The notes beneath the pieces are model-generated. The model saw only the letters and a program-made list of their open reading frames with translations, was not told where the DNA came from and did no database searches. 36,078 bases of DNA. Source: Candidatus Ghiorseimicrobium undicola (GTDB lineage Bacteria > Omnitrophota > Gorgyraeia > Ghiorseimicrobiales > Ghiorseimicrobiaceae). The position numbers and the translations under genes are program-made. Below, in pieces: positions 1-7,180 of the stretch (the stretch's first letter is position 1; every line of letters starts with the position of its first letter). Location: contig PCWA01000111.1 in assembly GCA_002796125.1 (NCBI GenBank), forward strand, positions 1-36,078. Reading direction: 5' to 3'.

Positions 1-70
1 TTGTAAAAGTGGGTGTAATGAATTTTCAATCACTCTAACCCATTTACCGAGAGGAGTTGATAAAAATCAA

Positions 71-90
71 GCTCTTTCTTGCGAAAGAGC
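71..90 (+). promoter_or_regulatory. Perfect hairpin upstream of the NifU-like gene
   Basis: An 8-bp perfect stem (GCTCTTTC, 71-78; GAAAGAGC, 83-90) closes a four-base loop, 25 bases before the start codon at 116. A smaller TTGAT/ATCAA hairpin lies just before it, near 58-70. No T-run follows, so it is not a standard intrinsic terminator. It may be a leader structure or the 3' end of an upstream transcript. The fold is seen; the role is unknown. Confidence 0.4.
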
Positions 91-115
91 CTCGCTGCTT
101 AAGGAGGGATAAGAT

Positions 116-343
116 ATGATAGATAAAGAGAGGGTAGAAAAAGCGTTGGAAAAAGTTCGCCCCATGCTGGCTGCTGACGGAGGCGATGTACAGTTAGTAG
201 AAGTTACGAATGATGGAGTGGTGCGCTTGAAGCTTACGGGGACATGCGGTTGTTGCCCGATGAGCCAGATGACCTTAAAAAATGGAGTTGAGAAAATACT
301 TAAGCAGGAAATTCCCGAAATAAAGAGCGTGGAAGCTTTATAA
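116..343 (+). CDS. NifU-like Fe-S cluster scaffold domain protein
   Basis: A stand-alone NifU C-terminal domain (Nfu type) of 75 residues, the usual size for single-domain members. It holds a transient Fe-S cluster on a CxxC motif and passes it to target apoproteins in the cytoplasm. The motif is visible as [10 protein letters not shown], with C44 and C47 as the probable ligands and an extra C46 between them, followed by the family's TLKNGVE segment. The N-terminal half has the typical [12 protein letters not shown] stretch. A strong Shine-Dalgarno sequence (AAGGAGGG, 101-108) lies seven bases before ATG 116, so the start is secure. The next gene follows within 20 bases. No nif or isc/suf partner is in view, so a general Fe-S repair or assembly role is most likely. 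Confidence 0.92.
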   Translation: MIDKERVEKALEKVRPMLAADGGDVQLVEVTNDGVVRLKLTGTCGCCPMSQMTLKNGVEKILKQEIPEIKSVEAL

Positions 344-360
344 CTTTACATTTTTTATTG

Positions 361-1260
361 ATGAGCATAATAGTTCTTGGCACGGTAGCATTGGATTCGG
401 TTAAAACCCCTCACGGCAGGCGGAATAACCTGTTGGGAGGCTCTGCCGCTCATTTTGCCATGAGCGCGCGTTTTTTTAATGAAGTAAACCTTGTTGCCAT
501 AGTTGGTGAGGATTTTCCGCGGAAACATATAGATTTTTTACATAAGAACGGCATAATTCTTACCTCTTTGATTAAAAGCGGCGGTAAAACATTCCGCTGG
601 TCAGGAGAATATAAAGGCGATCTAAATACCGCGCTCACTCTTAGCACTGAATTGGGCGTCTTGTCTTTCTTTAAGCCAAAAATCACAGATCATCAGAGAA
701 AAATTGAGAACGTTTTTCTGGCAAATGTTGACCCGGAAATACAATCCCACCTTTTAAAGAGCATGCATTCGCCGCGGCTGGTCGGTTTAGACAGCATGAA
801 TTACTGGATCCACAATAAGCGAAAAGCCCTATTTAAATTATTAAAACTGGTTGATATTTATGTGGCAAATGACCAGGAGGCCCGCGATTTATCGGGTGAA
901 CATAATTTGATAAAAGCGGCGCGATACCTGCGCGGTAAGGGGCCGCGTTTTATTGTGATAAAAAAAGGCGAACACGGAGTTTTGTTCTATTGCGACAGGT
1001 TCATTTTTTCATATCCGGCGTTTCCGGTCGAGAAAGTGGTTGACCCAACGGGAGCCGGCGATACCTTTGCCGGAGGTTTTATGGGTTATCTATCCGTGCA
1101 AAAATCTATAAGCGAAAAAATATTAAAGCGGGCCGTGATATACGGCACGATATTGTCATCTTTTAATGTAGAAGGGTTTGGCCTGGAAAAAACATCCGTA
1201 CTTACGAAGAAAGCGGTAAATTCGCGGCTGAATAAATTTAAAAAAATCCTGGCTTTCTAA
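361..1260 (+). CDS. PfkB-family carbohydrate/nucleoside kinase
   Basis: Ribokinase/PfkB-fold kinase of 299 residues that phosphorylates a sugar or nucleoside hydroxyl with ATP. The first family signature region shows GGSAAHFA near residues 26-33. The second signature, DPTGAGDTFAGGF (228-240), contains the anion hole GAGD, with D234 as the catalytic base. ND-E motif residues are seen at NDQEA (170-174), and KKGEHG lies at 201-206. A TTG three bases upstream could also start translation, but ATG 361 gives the standard N-terminus. There is no clear Shine-Dalgarno sequence, so coupling to the NifU-like gene is possible. The substrate cannot be told from sequence; adenosine, ribose and fructose kinases all share these motifs. 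Confidence 0.88.
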   Translation: MSIIVLGTVALDSVKTPHGRRNNLLGGSAAHFAMSARFFNEVNLVAIVGEDFPRKHIDFLHKNGIILTSLIKSGGKTFRWSGEYKGDLNTALTLSTELGVLSFFKPKITDHQRKIENVFLANVDPEIQSHLLKSMHSPRLVGLDSMNYWIHNKRKALFKLLKLVDIYVANDQEARDLSGEHNLIKAARYLRGKGPRFIVIKKGEHGVLFYCDRFIFSYPAFPVEKVVDPTGAGDTFAGGFMGYLSVQKSISEKILKRAVIYGTILSSFNVEGFGLEKTSVLTKKAVNSRLNKFKKILAF

Positions 1261-1265
1261 CCGGT

Positions 1266-1502
1266 ATGTATTTTTTATTTTTAACGGTTTTTGCTTTATT
1301 TGCTTTGGCGGCCGGGCTATTTTTTGCCTTAAGGCCTTCTGATACCATCGAATTACAGCGAAGGTTTTATCTGCTGATAAATTGGAATATTTCTCCTGTA
1401 TCTATGGATAAAGAAGTACGTAATACAAGGCTGATGGGCCTATTTTTAGTTTTAATCTCCATCTTGACGTTTAGTTACGTTTTTTATCAGTTTCATGCCT
1501 AA
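1266..1502 (+). CDS. Small two-helix membrane protein, unknown function
   Basis: I do not recognise this 78-residue protein. It has two hydrophobic segments, about residues 2-22 and 57-75. They are joined by a charged cytoplasmic or periplasmic stretch containing ELQRRFYLLINWN and DKEVRNTRLMG. It starts five bases after the PfkB kinase stop and overlaps the start of the 1076-residue protein by eight bases, so the three genes are almost certainly co-transcribed. Similar short two-TM proteins are common partners in such operons, but nothing here gives a function. The tight overlap and clean start make it a real gene. Confidence 0.7.
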   Translation: MYFLFLTVFALFALAAGLFFALRPSDTIELQRRFYLLINWNISPVSMDKEVRNTRLMGLFLVLISILTFSYVFYQFHA

Positions 1503-4500
1503 AAATAATCCAAAATACCACCTTAATAAAAAAGGCGAGTTTGTAATTGAAAACTACAATTCCGCTAAGCCTTTTTCGAGCTTTTTCCCCGGAATTGCCG
1601 GAGAATCAGGCATACCGATGTGGGTTTTTTACGTAAACCGCGGCCAGTGCGTAATAAGCTTCGGCACAGAAGACAAGCATCATGCCATCGCCGAATTCTT
1701 CCCCGCCAACCGCGCCTGGCAACTGGCTTCCCTGCAGGGCTTCAGGACGTTTCTAAAGATTAAGGACAAGGGGAAAGTTATTTATTATGAGCCTTTTCAG
1801 GACAGCGTGGATAACCTTTCTTTTGATATCCAGCGCGATATGAGGATTAAGTCCTATGAGTTAATTATAACCGAGATAAACCATACTATCGGAATCCGCC
1901 TGGAAATAACTTATTTTACCATGCCCAACGAACCCACTGCCGCCTTAATCCGGGAGGTGAAAATAACAAATATAAAGGATAAGCCTCTTTGCCTTGAGCT
2001 GCTGGACGGCCTGCCGCAGGTTATACCATACGGGACCAGCAACTTTTTCCTAAAAAAGATGTCGCGCACGATAGAGGCATGGATGAGGGTTGATTTTTTA
2101 GGCGGCATTACCCCTTTTTATAATTTAAGCGTTGACCCTTCTGACCGGCCGGAAACCTCATTTATTGAAGGCGGGAATTTTTACCTTCCCTTTCATAAAG
2201 AAAATTCAAAAGTAAAATTATTAAAAGGATTAGTTGATCCCGCGGCTATTTTTGGGGCAGGGGATTTTTCTTATCCGAGAAATTTTATATCCAAGGATAA
2301 ATTTAAGCCGGCATTATCGCCGGAGATAAAAGAAAGTAAAATGCCCTGCGCCTTTTCTTATCTTGATTTATCCATCGCGCCGAATTCCGGCAAAACAATT
2401 TATTCTATAACCGGCTATGCCGAAGATAAATATACCTTAAGCCGGCAAATTGAGAAAATTTTAGGCAACGGATTTGTAGAAAATAAACGTAAGGAAAATT
2501 CGGAAATAATATTGGGCATAGAAGATACGGTTTTAACTAAAAGCGGCATGCCGCGGTTTGACTTTTACGCGCGCCAGACATTTTTAGACAACGTTTTACG
2601 GGGTGGGTATCCCATGCCTTTTGATACCGCCGGCGGCAGGGATGTTTTTTATCTTTATTCCCGCAAGCACGGTGACTTAGAAAGAGATTATAATAATTTT
2701 GTTCTCGCGCCGACTTATTTTTCGCAGGGCAACGGAAATTACCGCGATATGAATCAGAACAGGCGTTGTGATAATTGGCTTAGCATGGATGTAAAGGAAA
2801 GCAATCTCGTTAATTTTCTAAATCTTATCCAGGCTGACGGATTTAATCCTTTGGTGGTTAAAGGCCTGAGTTTTATGCTCAGAAAAGACAAAAAGGAAGA
2901 ATTGTTTTCCTGTCTGCTAAAAAGCGATGGCCGGCAGAAGCTGGAGGCTTTTTTTGATAAGCCGTTTAATCCCGGCAGCCTCATGATGTATATAGAAAAA
3001 AACGCCGTAAAGCTGGCCATAGACAGGCATGATTTTTTACGTAAAGCCGTTTCTTTTTCCGGCAAGCTTGAAGAAGCAGAGCATAGCGAAGGATTCTGGA
3101 CTGATCATTGGACATACAATCTTGATTTATTAGAGAATTATTTAGGCGTATATCCCGAAAAACTGAAGGAAATATTTATAGATAAAAAAATATTTACTTT
3201 TTTTGACAATGCCGAAGTGGTGCGCCCAAGAAGCGAAAAATATGTCTTAACCGCTGAGGGCAAAATCAGGCAGTATCATTCTCTGGTTTTTGACAAGGAA
3301 AAAAGCGCCTTGATTAAATCAAGGGCGGATAACCAGCATAGAGTAAGGGCTGATTTTGGCAAGGGCGATGTAATTTACGCGAATCTTCTCAATAAATTCC
3401 TCTGCCTTATGGTTAACAAGCTTGCTTCTTTAGACGCCGCGGGTACCGGAATTGAAATGGAGGCGAATAAGCCTAATTGGTTTGATTCTTTAAACGGCCT
3501 GCCGGCGCTTTTTGGTTCTTCAACCAATGAAACATTTGAGCTGAAACGCCTGATTCTTTTTATAGAAGAGGCGCTTAAGGCATCCGCCGCTTTCCGGCAG
3601 AAAGATATAATGCTGCTTTCCGAAATCCATGATTTTCTTCTTGGCTTAGGCAGGCTGCTTGAAGAATACTTTTCTTCGGAAAATAAGGACAGGGATTTTA
3701 TATTTTGGGATAAGGCTTCTTCGCTAAAAGAGGGATACAGGGAAATCACCAAATTCGGCTTTAGCGGCAAAGAAAAAGGCATAAACCTGACGGATTTATT
3801 TTCTATACTTGACGCGGCGAAAAGAAAAGTAGCGCTGGGTATTGCCCGGGCTTTTGACAAAAAAATAAAGCTTTATCACGCCTATTTTATCAACGAAGTA
3901 GTTGATTATGAATTGGCAGGAAGTGTAGTCAGGGTAAAAAAATTCAGGCAAGTTCCTTTGCCGTTATTTTTAGAGGCACAGGTGCATGCCCTGCGCCTTG
4001 AGCGCGACAGAAATAAAGCAGTTAATCTATATAAAGCGGTAAGAAGGTCTTTGCTTTATGATAAGAAGCTTAAAATGTATAAAGTCTGCGCTCCGCTTAA
4101 AGAGGCGCCGGTGGAAATAGGGCGCTGCCGGATATTCAGCCCCGGATGGCTTGAAAATGAATCTATATGGCTGCATATGGAATATAAATTCCTACTGGAA
4201 CTTTTAAAAGGCGGCTTATATAAAGAGTTTTACGATGATTTTTTTAATTGCCTTATTCCCTTTCTGGATGCCAGGAAATACGGCAGGAGCATTTTAGAGA
4301 ATTCATCATTTCTGGTAAGTAGCGCTTTTGTTGATGATAAGTTGCATGGCAACGGTTTTGTGGCGCGCCTTTCCGGCTCTACCGCTGAATTTATCAATAT
4401 CTGGAGGATTATGAATACGGGATTGGCCCCTTTTAAGAGGGATGCAAAAGGGGGCATTGTTTTAGAATTCAAACCCGTGCTTCACAAGAGGCTTTTTAGC

Positions 4501-4725
4501 AGGCAGAAAACTTACGGCTTTAAATTTTTAAATAAAACTATCGTTACCTACCACGCTAATAAGTTTTCCGATACATTCGGCCATGGCGGATTATCCGCAG
4601 GGATGTATATTTTTAAAGATGAGAACGGAGAGCTTGTTACTATCAAATCAAATGTTATCCCCCAGCCATACGCTGAAAAAATCCGCGCAGGCAAAATCAA
4701 AAAAATAGACGTATATCTGGTTTAA
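1495..4725 (+). CDS. GH94-like (cellobiose phosphorylase-related) protein
   Basis: A 1076-residue protein related to glycoside hydrolase family 94 / glycosyltransferase-36 proteins, which phosphorolyse beta-glucosidic disaccharides or trim cyclic beta-glucans. The N-terminal beta-sandwich-like part contains the stretch with GQCVISFG and FFPANRAWQ (about residues 50-76). The central (alpha/alpha)6-like part has EGFWTDHWTYNLD near residue 532. The C-terminal part has GNGFVARLSGSTAEF near 951. These match the long, poorly characterised cellobiose-phosphorylase-like proteins rather than the classical 800-residue enzymes. There is no signal peptide, so it is probably cytoplasmic. With the PfkB kinase two genes upstream, a sugar salvage role fits, but the substrate is inferred. 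I could not assign the catalytic acid with certainty. Confidence 0.65.
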   Translation: MPKNNPKYHLNKKGEFVIENYNSAKPFSSFFPGIAGESGIPMWVFYVNRGQCVISFGTEDKHHAIAEFFPANRAWQLASLQGFRTFLKIKDKGKVIYYEPFQDSVDNLSFDIQRDMRIKSYELIITEINHTIGIRLEITYFTMPNEPTAALIREVKITNIKDKPLCLELLDGLPQVIPYGTSNFFLKKMSRTIEAWMRVDFLGGITPFYNLSVDPSDRPETSFIEGGNFYLPFHKENSKVKLLKGLVDPAAIFGAGDFSYPRNFISKDKFKPALSPEIKESKMPCAFSYLDLSIAPNSGKTIYSITGYAEDKYTLSRQIEKILGNGFVENKRKENSEIILGIEDTVLTKSGMPRFDFYARQTFLDNVLRGGYPMPFDTAGGRDVFYLYSRKHGDLERDYNNFVLAPTYFSQGNGNYRDMNQNRRCDNWLSMDVKESNLVNFLNLIQADGFNPLVVKGLSFMLRKDKKEELFSCLLKSDGRQKLEAFFDKPFNPGSLMMYIEKNAVKLAIDRHDFLRKAVSFSGKLEEAEHSEGFWTDHWTYNLDLLENYLGVYPEKLKEIFIDKKIFTFFDNAEVVRPRSEKYVLTAEGKIRQYHSLVFDKEKSALIKSRADNQHRVRADFGKGDVIYANLLNKFLCLMVNKLASLDAAGTGIEMEANKPNWFDSLNGLPALFGSSTNETFELKRLILFIEEALKASAAFRQKDIMLLSEIHDFLLGLGRLLEEYFSSENKDRDFIFWDKASSLKEGYREITKFGFSGKEKGINLTDLFSILDAAKRKVALGIARAFDKKIKLYHAYFINEVVDYELAGSVVRVKKFRQVPLPLFLEAQVHALRLERDRNKAVNLYKAVRRSLLYDKKLKMYKVCAPLKEAPVEIGRCRIFSPGWLENESIWLHMEYKFLLELLKGGLYKEFYDDFFNCLIPFLDARKYGRSILENSSFLVSSAFVDDKLHGNGFVARLSGSTAEFINIWRIMNTGLAPFKRDAKGGIVLEFKPVLHKRLFSRQKTYGFKFLNKTIVTYHANKFSDTFGHGGLSAGMYIFKDENGELVTIKSNVIPQPYAEKIRAGKIKKIDVYLV

Positions 4726-4805
4726 ACGTTACAAGACACCCTAATCATAACTATTTCAGAAAAAAGTAGTTACAAGTTTATTAGCTATAATTTTACCGAT
4801 TATTA

Positions 4806-4892
4806 ATAATTTTCATCTATAAAATATTAACCATTATCCGAATAATCGTAATTTTTCAATCTATTCTGTTTTCTGTTTAATAATTTCGGCAT
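4806..4892 (-). pseudogene. Decayed N-terminal fragment of a RAYT/Y1 (IS200-like) transposase
   Basis: Reading the - strand from ATG 4892 gives MPKLLNRKQNRLKNYDYS followed by DNG, a stop codon at 4827-4829, then YFIDENY in the same frame. This resembles the N-terminus of REP-associated tyrosine transposases, where a motif like RLK-YDYS--GYYFVTICT is expected. The stop falls where a tyrosine codon (TAT) would give NG-Y-YF. No HUH motif or catalytic tyrosine remains, and the following 80 bases up to 4726 are full of stops. The fragment begins 12 bases after the last integron core site (4905-4911). It may be the remnant of a sixth cassette or a separate insertion. The assignment rests on about 25 residues. 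Confidence 0.45.
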
Positions 4893-4904
4893 TCTTAATT
4901 TTTT

Positions 4905-4983
4905 CGCTAACATTTGAGCTCAGGCAGAGGAAACCGTACCCGATAAGGCGCGGATTCCGATTGCCTGGAGCGAATTGTTATAT
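4905..4983 (-). repeat. attC5 recombination site (end of array)
   Basis: Read on the - strand, the site runs from ATATAAC (4977-4983) to GTTAGCG (4905-4911), 79 bases long. The inner arms GCTCCAGGCA and TGCCTGAGC pair except for one extra C, the extrahelical base typical of attC. It lies 13 bases after the stop of the membrane-protein cassette gene. No further attC follows, so this closes the recognisable array. Confidence 0.85.
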
Positions 4984-4995
4984 GTTTTTATATTA

Positions 4996-5433
4996 TTACT
5001 TAAATTTTTCTGTTATGTTTTTACTGGTAATTAAATAAAGCACTAAAATTTCTACAGCTAATATGATATAGCCTGGAATCATGCTAAATTTTACGACAAG
5101 TGCTCCTTCCGGTATAGTAATGGGTTTATTCATGGTAAAACATGCATGCCAATAATTACATATACCAAATAATCTAAAACAAATATCTATTACTAGAAAA
5201 CTCAGAATAATTATTCTTCCCCAGTTTTTTAATAATATAAAGAATATTCCGCCAATAACAAGCCATAGTAGAAGCAAGGGATATGCGATCATTAAAATAG
5301 TTAGGAATATCCCAGATGATTGGATAGTTCCAGATAAATTTTTTAAGCCGTATATTAATAAGGGAGACTGGCGAAATAATTCCCATAGGCCATATAAACA
5401 TACAGAAATTCCAATTATTTTTATTTTATTCAT
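4996..5433 (-). CDS. Cassette 5: four-helix membrane protein, unknown function
   Basis: I do not recognise this 145-residue protein. It has about four hydrophobic segments: residues 5-25, 41-68, 73-92 and 118-136. A short polar loop with NKPITIPEGALV lies before the last one. The stop codon sits 13 bases before attC5, and ATG 5433 is 21 bases from the 5' core site GTTATAG (5445-5451). The Shine-Dalgarno AGGAAAG directly follows and overlaps that core site, which supports this start. The gene is markedly AT-rich compared with cassette 4 next to it, as expected for cassettes of separate origin. Orphan membrane proteins are frequent integron cargo; no function can be inferred. Confidence 0.75.
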   Translation of the reverse strand: MNKIKIIGISVCLYGLWELFRQSPLLIYGLKNLSGTIQSSGIFLTILMIAYPLLLLWLVIGGIFFILLKNWGRIIILSFLVIDICFRLFGICNYWHACFTMNKPITIPEGALVVKFSMIPGYIILAVEILVLYLITSKNITEKFK

Positions 5434-5444
5434 TTTTATCTTTC

Positions 5445-5524
5445 CTATAACGCTCTAGATCAGCGGTATTTTCCTGTGGCTATTTTTGCCGCAGGTAAAC
5501 ATCCGCTGGATCTTTTTGTTAGCC
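5445..5524 (-). repeat. attC4 recombination site
   Basis: On the - strand it runs from GGCTAAC (5518-5524) to GTTATAG (5445-5451), 80 bases. The inner arms GATCCAGCGG and CCGCTGATC pair except for one extra C in the left arm. The TAA within GGCTAAC is the stop codon of the HEAT-protein gene, so gene and site overlap. Confidence 0.88.
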
Positions 5525-6148
5525 ATCTTTCTTGTTTATAAATTTGCTTGCCAGCTTGTAAGTCTGTGCAACGCGCTTGTTTGACGTATCCCACAGCTGG
5601 AGCTCGTTCTTTATTAATTCTTTGTGCTTCTTGCTTATGTCTCGTAACGAATTCCCGACAGACTTTCTAACGTACGCACTCTCATCATTTCTAAGCTGGC
5701 TCAACAATTGAACTGCAATTTCGGGGTGATCTCGAAAATATGGGCGACCAGTCCAAATCCGCAGACCTTCCGTGACTGAACGCCTCACGTTTGGCGTGGA
5801 ATCTGATATCCATTCCTTTATCACCGGCAGTGATTGCTCATAGCCATTGTCGAAACAATATCTGTCAAAGGCTTTTGCTAATATTTCTTGAACCCGCCAA
5901 TCATCATCCAGGCTCACGCGGTCTTTTAGGAACTTGAGACTTTCGTTTGACTGGGCGGCTAATCGGCCAAGGATAAAAGTTGCCAGTGAACGTACTTGAT
6001 ATGCTTCCGAAGTGAACAACCGTTCGGCCACACTAAGACTCTCATTCATAGACCGACCAGCAACGAATTCGTCTGCTGCGCTTTGAATATTCAAAAAGCC
6101 ATGTTGTGTCTCTTGAACTCTTTGTATTAATTTTTCTATTTTATCCAT
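5519..6148 (-). CDS. Cassette 4: HEAT-repeat, DNA-alkylation-repair-like protein
   Basis: A 209-residue, wholly alpha-helical protein with repeating helix pairs typical of HEAT repeats. The clearest are SLATFILGRLAAQ (about residue 53), WISDSTPNVRRSVTEGLRIW (about 112) and SAYVRKSVGNSLRDISK (about 157). The VRRSVTEG-RIWTGRPYF and VRKSVGN-LRDISK patterns resemble the AlkC/AlkD superfamily of DNA glycosylases, which remove N3- and N7-alkylated purines. I cannot confirm the AlkD-type catalytic Asp and Trp residues, so it may be a binding protein only. It starts at ATG 6148, 30 bases inside the cassette, with AGGG at 6152-6155 as a weak ribosome site. Its stop is embedded in attC4. Composition is closer to 45-50 percent GC, richer than its cassette neighbours. 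Confidence 0.72.
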   Translation of the reverse strand: MDKIEKLIQRVQETQHGFLNIQSAADEFVAGRSMNESLSVAERLFTSEAYQVRSLATFILGRLAAQSNESLKFLKDRVSLDDDWRVQEILAKAFDRYCFDNGYEQSLPVIKEWISDSTPNVRRSVTEGLRIWTGRPYFRDHPEIAVQLLSQLRNDESAYVRKSVGNSLRDISKKHKELIKNELQLWDTSNKRVAQTYKLASKFINKKDG

Positions 6149-6171
6149 CTAGCCCTAATGCCTTATCTTAT

Positions 6172-6267
6172 GGCTAACGCGGAGCTAAGCGAACCGCGCG
6201 TAAAGGGCGCGAAAATCTTTTTTCGCGGCATATTGGCGCGCGGTTTCGCTTGAGCGATTTGTTGGGC
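6172..6267 (-). repeat. attC3 recombination site
   Basis: On the - strand it runs from GCCCAAC (6261-6267, a perfect RYYYAAC) to GTTAGCC (6172-6178), 96 bases. The arms GCTCAAGCGAAACCGCGCG and CGCGCGGTTCGCTTAGC pair with two extra unpaired bases in the left arm, the extrahelical hallmark. An inner hairpin CGCGAAAA/TTTTCGCG is also present. It ends the second ORF-less cassette. Confidence 0.85.
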
Positions 6268-6352
6268 GGCGCTGCGCCCAAAGCTGTTATTTATACAGCG
6301 CTTGCCAATCTTTATAGCTTTGTTATTTTTTTTATATCTCTACCCGGCCCAA
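6178..6352 (-). other. Cassette 3: ORF-less integron cassette
   Basis: This unit of about 175 bases lies between core sites GTTGGGC (6347-6353) and GTTAGCC (6172-6178). It contains attC3 plus some 80 bases of AT-rich sequence with no reading frame of useful length. Its own ends, GTTGGGC and GCCCAAC, are perfectly complementary, as for a true circularisable cassette. A CTGTTATTTATACAG near-palindrome lies at 6284-6298. ORF-less cassettes in other integrons can carry promoters or small RNAs; none is evident here. Confidence 0.65.
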
Positions 6353-6391
6353 CAGAGCGCGAAGAAGCGAATGCTTAGCTCCGCGTTGCGC
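6347..6391 (-). repeat. attC2 recombination site (short)
   Basis: On the - strand it runs from GCGCAAC (6385-6391) to GTTGGGC (6347-6353, a perfect GTTRRRY), only 45 bases. The pairing is irregular: GAGC/GCTC and AAGC/GCTT with an asymmetric bulge. It is the weakest of the five sites. Its support comes from the matching ends of cassettes 2 and 3 on each side. Confidence 0.55.
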
Positions 6392-6472
6392 GGCGCCGAA
6401 CGGTGATTTATTAATTATTTTATTTAACCCGCTTTGGTTCGTCTTAAACGGCCGCGGCGCTGCGCCGCGCAA
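6353..6472 (-). other. Cassette 2: ORF-less integron cassette
   Basis: This unit of about 120 bases lies between the core sites at 6467-6473 and 6347-6353. It holds attC2 and about 75 bases without an ORF. Its ends carry a longer inverted match, GTTGCGCGGCGC against GGCGCCGCGCAAC. A GGCGC-T-GCGCC palindrome (6456-6466) abuts attC1 and is repeated exactly at 6268-6278, abutting attC3. The two ORF-less cassettes may share ancestry. Confidence 0.6.
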
Positions 6473-6528
6473 CATTCAAGCTCACCGGCAAAACCGCAGG
6501 TTTTGTCCGGTGGAGCGCGTTGTTAGAA
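6467..6528 (-). repeat. attC1 recombination site
   Basis: On the - strand it runs from TTCTAAC (6522-6528) to GTTGCGC (6467-6473), 62 bases. The arms GCTCCACCGG and CCGGTGAGC pair with one extra C, and a central hairpin CAAAACC/GGTTTTG is perfect. It follows the stop of the first cassette gene by eight bases. Confidence 0.88.
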
Positions 6529-6535
6529 TATTATT

Positions 6536-7168
6536 TTATTCTTTGAAAAACTCTGGTCGCCATGATTCTTTCATTAATTTTTCTCTAATACTTTTTGTCT
6601 CGTTATGCGAAATAGTCTTTTCTTTTTCAAGTCCACATAATAACAACATGAATGCGGGATCATTTTTTGCTTCCTTAATAAAATAAGAATATTCTTTTTC
6701 AGTGCCCATGATAAATATATTGTCTTTTGTTCCGCTTTGAATAATGAGGGGAAGATATTCATGGTCTCTGGGGAAATCTTTCTGGTGCACTGAGCCATCG
6801 CTATGAAGAATGATAAAACTATTATTAATATCCCATTGGCCTTTTTCGTAAATAGTGAGAGGTAGTATATCTGCCCATTTAAGATATATGTATGTGTTAT
6901 CCGGAAAAAGATATAGTTCTGAACCAGACAATGCCCCTCCCCTTCGCTCCTTCATGGAAGGACCTAATGTGCAGTAATGACCGGAAATGTTTTCAACATT
7001 TAGCGATGAAGACGAAACTTGTTTTACAGTGGGTAAAAGGCTTTTAATTCCCGAAAACATTTTTGTAGCTGATTTTAAATTCGTATCAGGGTTTACTGTT
7101 TCGGTATACCCATATGCAATAAAGGTAATTAAGTAAATTAATAAAATAGCGAATATATTATTTTTCAT
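6536..7168 (-). CDS. Cassette 1: secreted protein of unknown function
   Basis: I do not recognise this 210-residue protein. Residues 1-20 form a signal peptide (NNIFAILLIYLITFIAYG), so it is exported. The mature part has a pattern ISGHYCTLGP...GSELYLFPDNTYIYLKW...GQWDI, like small beta-barrel or lipocalin-like proteins in which a growing strand array surrounds a ligand. That is only a resemblance. ATG 7168 is 20 bases from the attI-proximal core site GTTAGAA. The Shine-Dalgarno GAAGGAG overlaps that core site, which fixes the start. It is the cassette nearest the integrase, so probably the most recently acquired and the best expressed from the Pc-like promoter at 7240-7268. Confidence 0.75.
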   Translation of the reverse strand: MKNNIFAILLIYLITFIAYGYTETVNPDTNLKSATKMFSGIKSLLPTVKQVSSSSLNVENISGHYCTLGPSMKERRGGALSGSELYLFPDNTYIYLKWADILPLTIYEKGQWDINNSFIILHSDGSVHQKDFPRDHEYLPLIIQSGTKDNIFIMGTEKEYSYFIKEAKNDPAFMLLLCGLEKEKTISHNETKSIREKLMKESWRPEFFKE

Positions 7169-7180
7169 TTAATTTTCTCC

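Noticed and set aside
2-112. Open + strand frame entering the window from the left and ending just before the NifU-like gene
   Set aside because: It is only 36 codons with no recognisable motif, and it contains the hairpin at 71-90. It could be the 3' end of an upstream gene, but nothing supports that over chance.
3375-3860. 161-residue open frame antisense to the GH94-like gene
   Set aside because: It is a shadow of the coding frame on the other strand, without motifs or ribosome site. The same applies to the other antisense frames, for example 2754-3065, 12164-12559 and 28092-28580.
4797-4848. CGATTATT/AATAATCG inverted repeat after the GH94-like gene as a terminator
   Set aside because: The arms are AT-rich with a loop of 36 bases and no proper T-run, and the segment overlaps the transposase remnant. 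Not a convincing terminator.
5174-5401. 75-residue - strand frame overlapping the cassette 5 gene
   Set aside because: It overlaps the 145-residue frame that has the proper ribosome site and stop beside attC5; the shorter frame is an out-of-phase shadow.
6284-6298. CTGT-N7-ACAG near-palindrome resembling a LexA (SOS) box
   Set aside because: The known box has eight bases between CTGT and ACAG; here there are seven. It lies inside an ORF-less cassette, not at the intI promoter.
6574-6798. 74-residue - strand frame inside the cassette 1 gene
   Set aside because: An internal shadow of the 210-residue gene, which has a signal peptide and a ribosome site at the cassette border.
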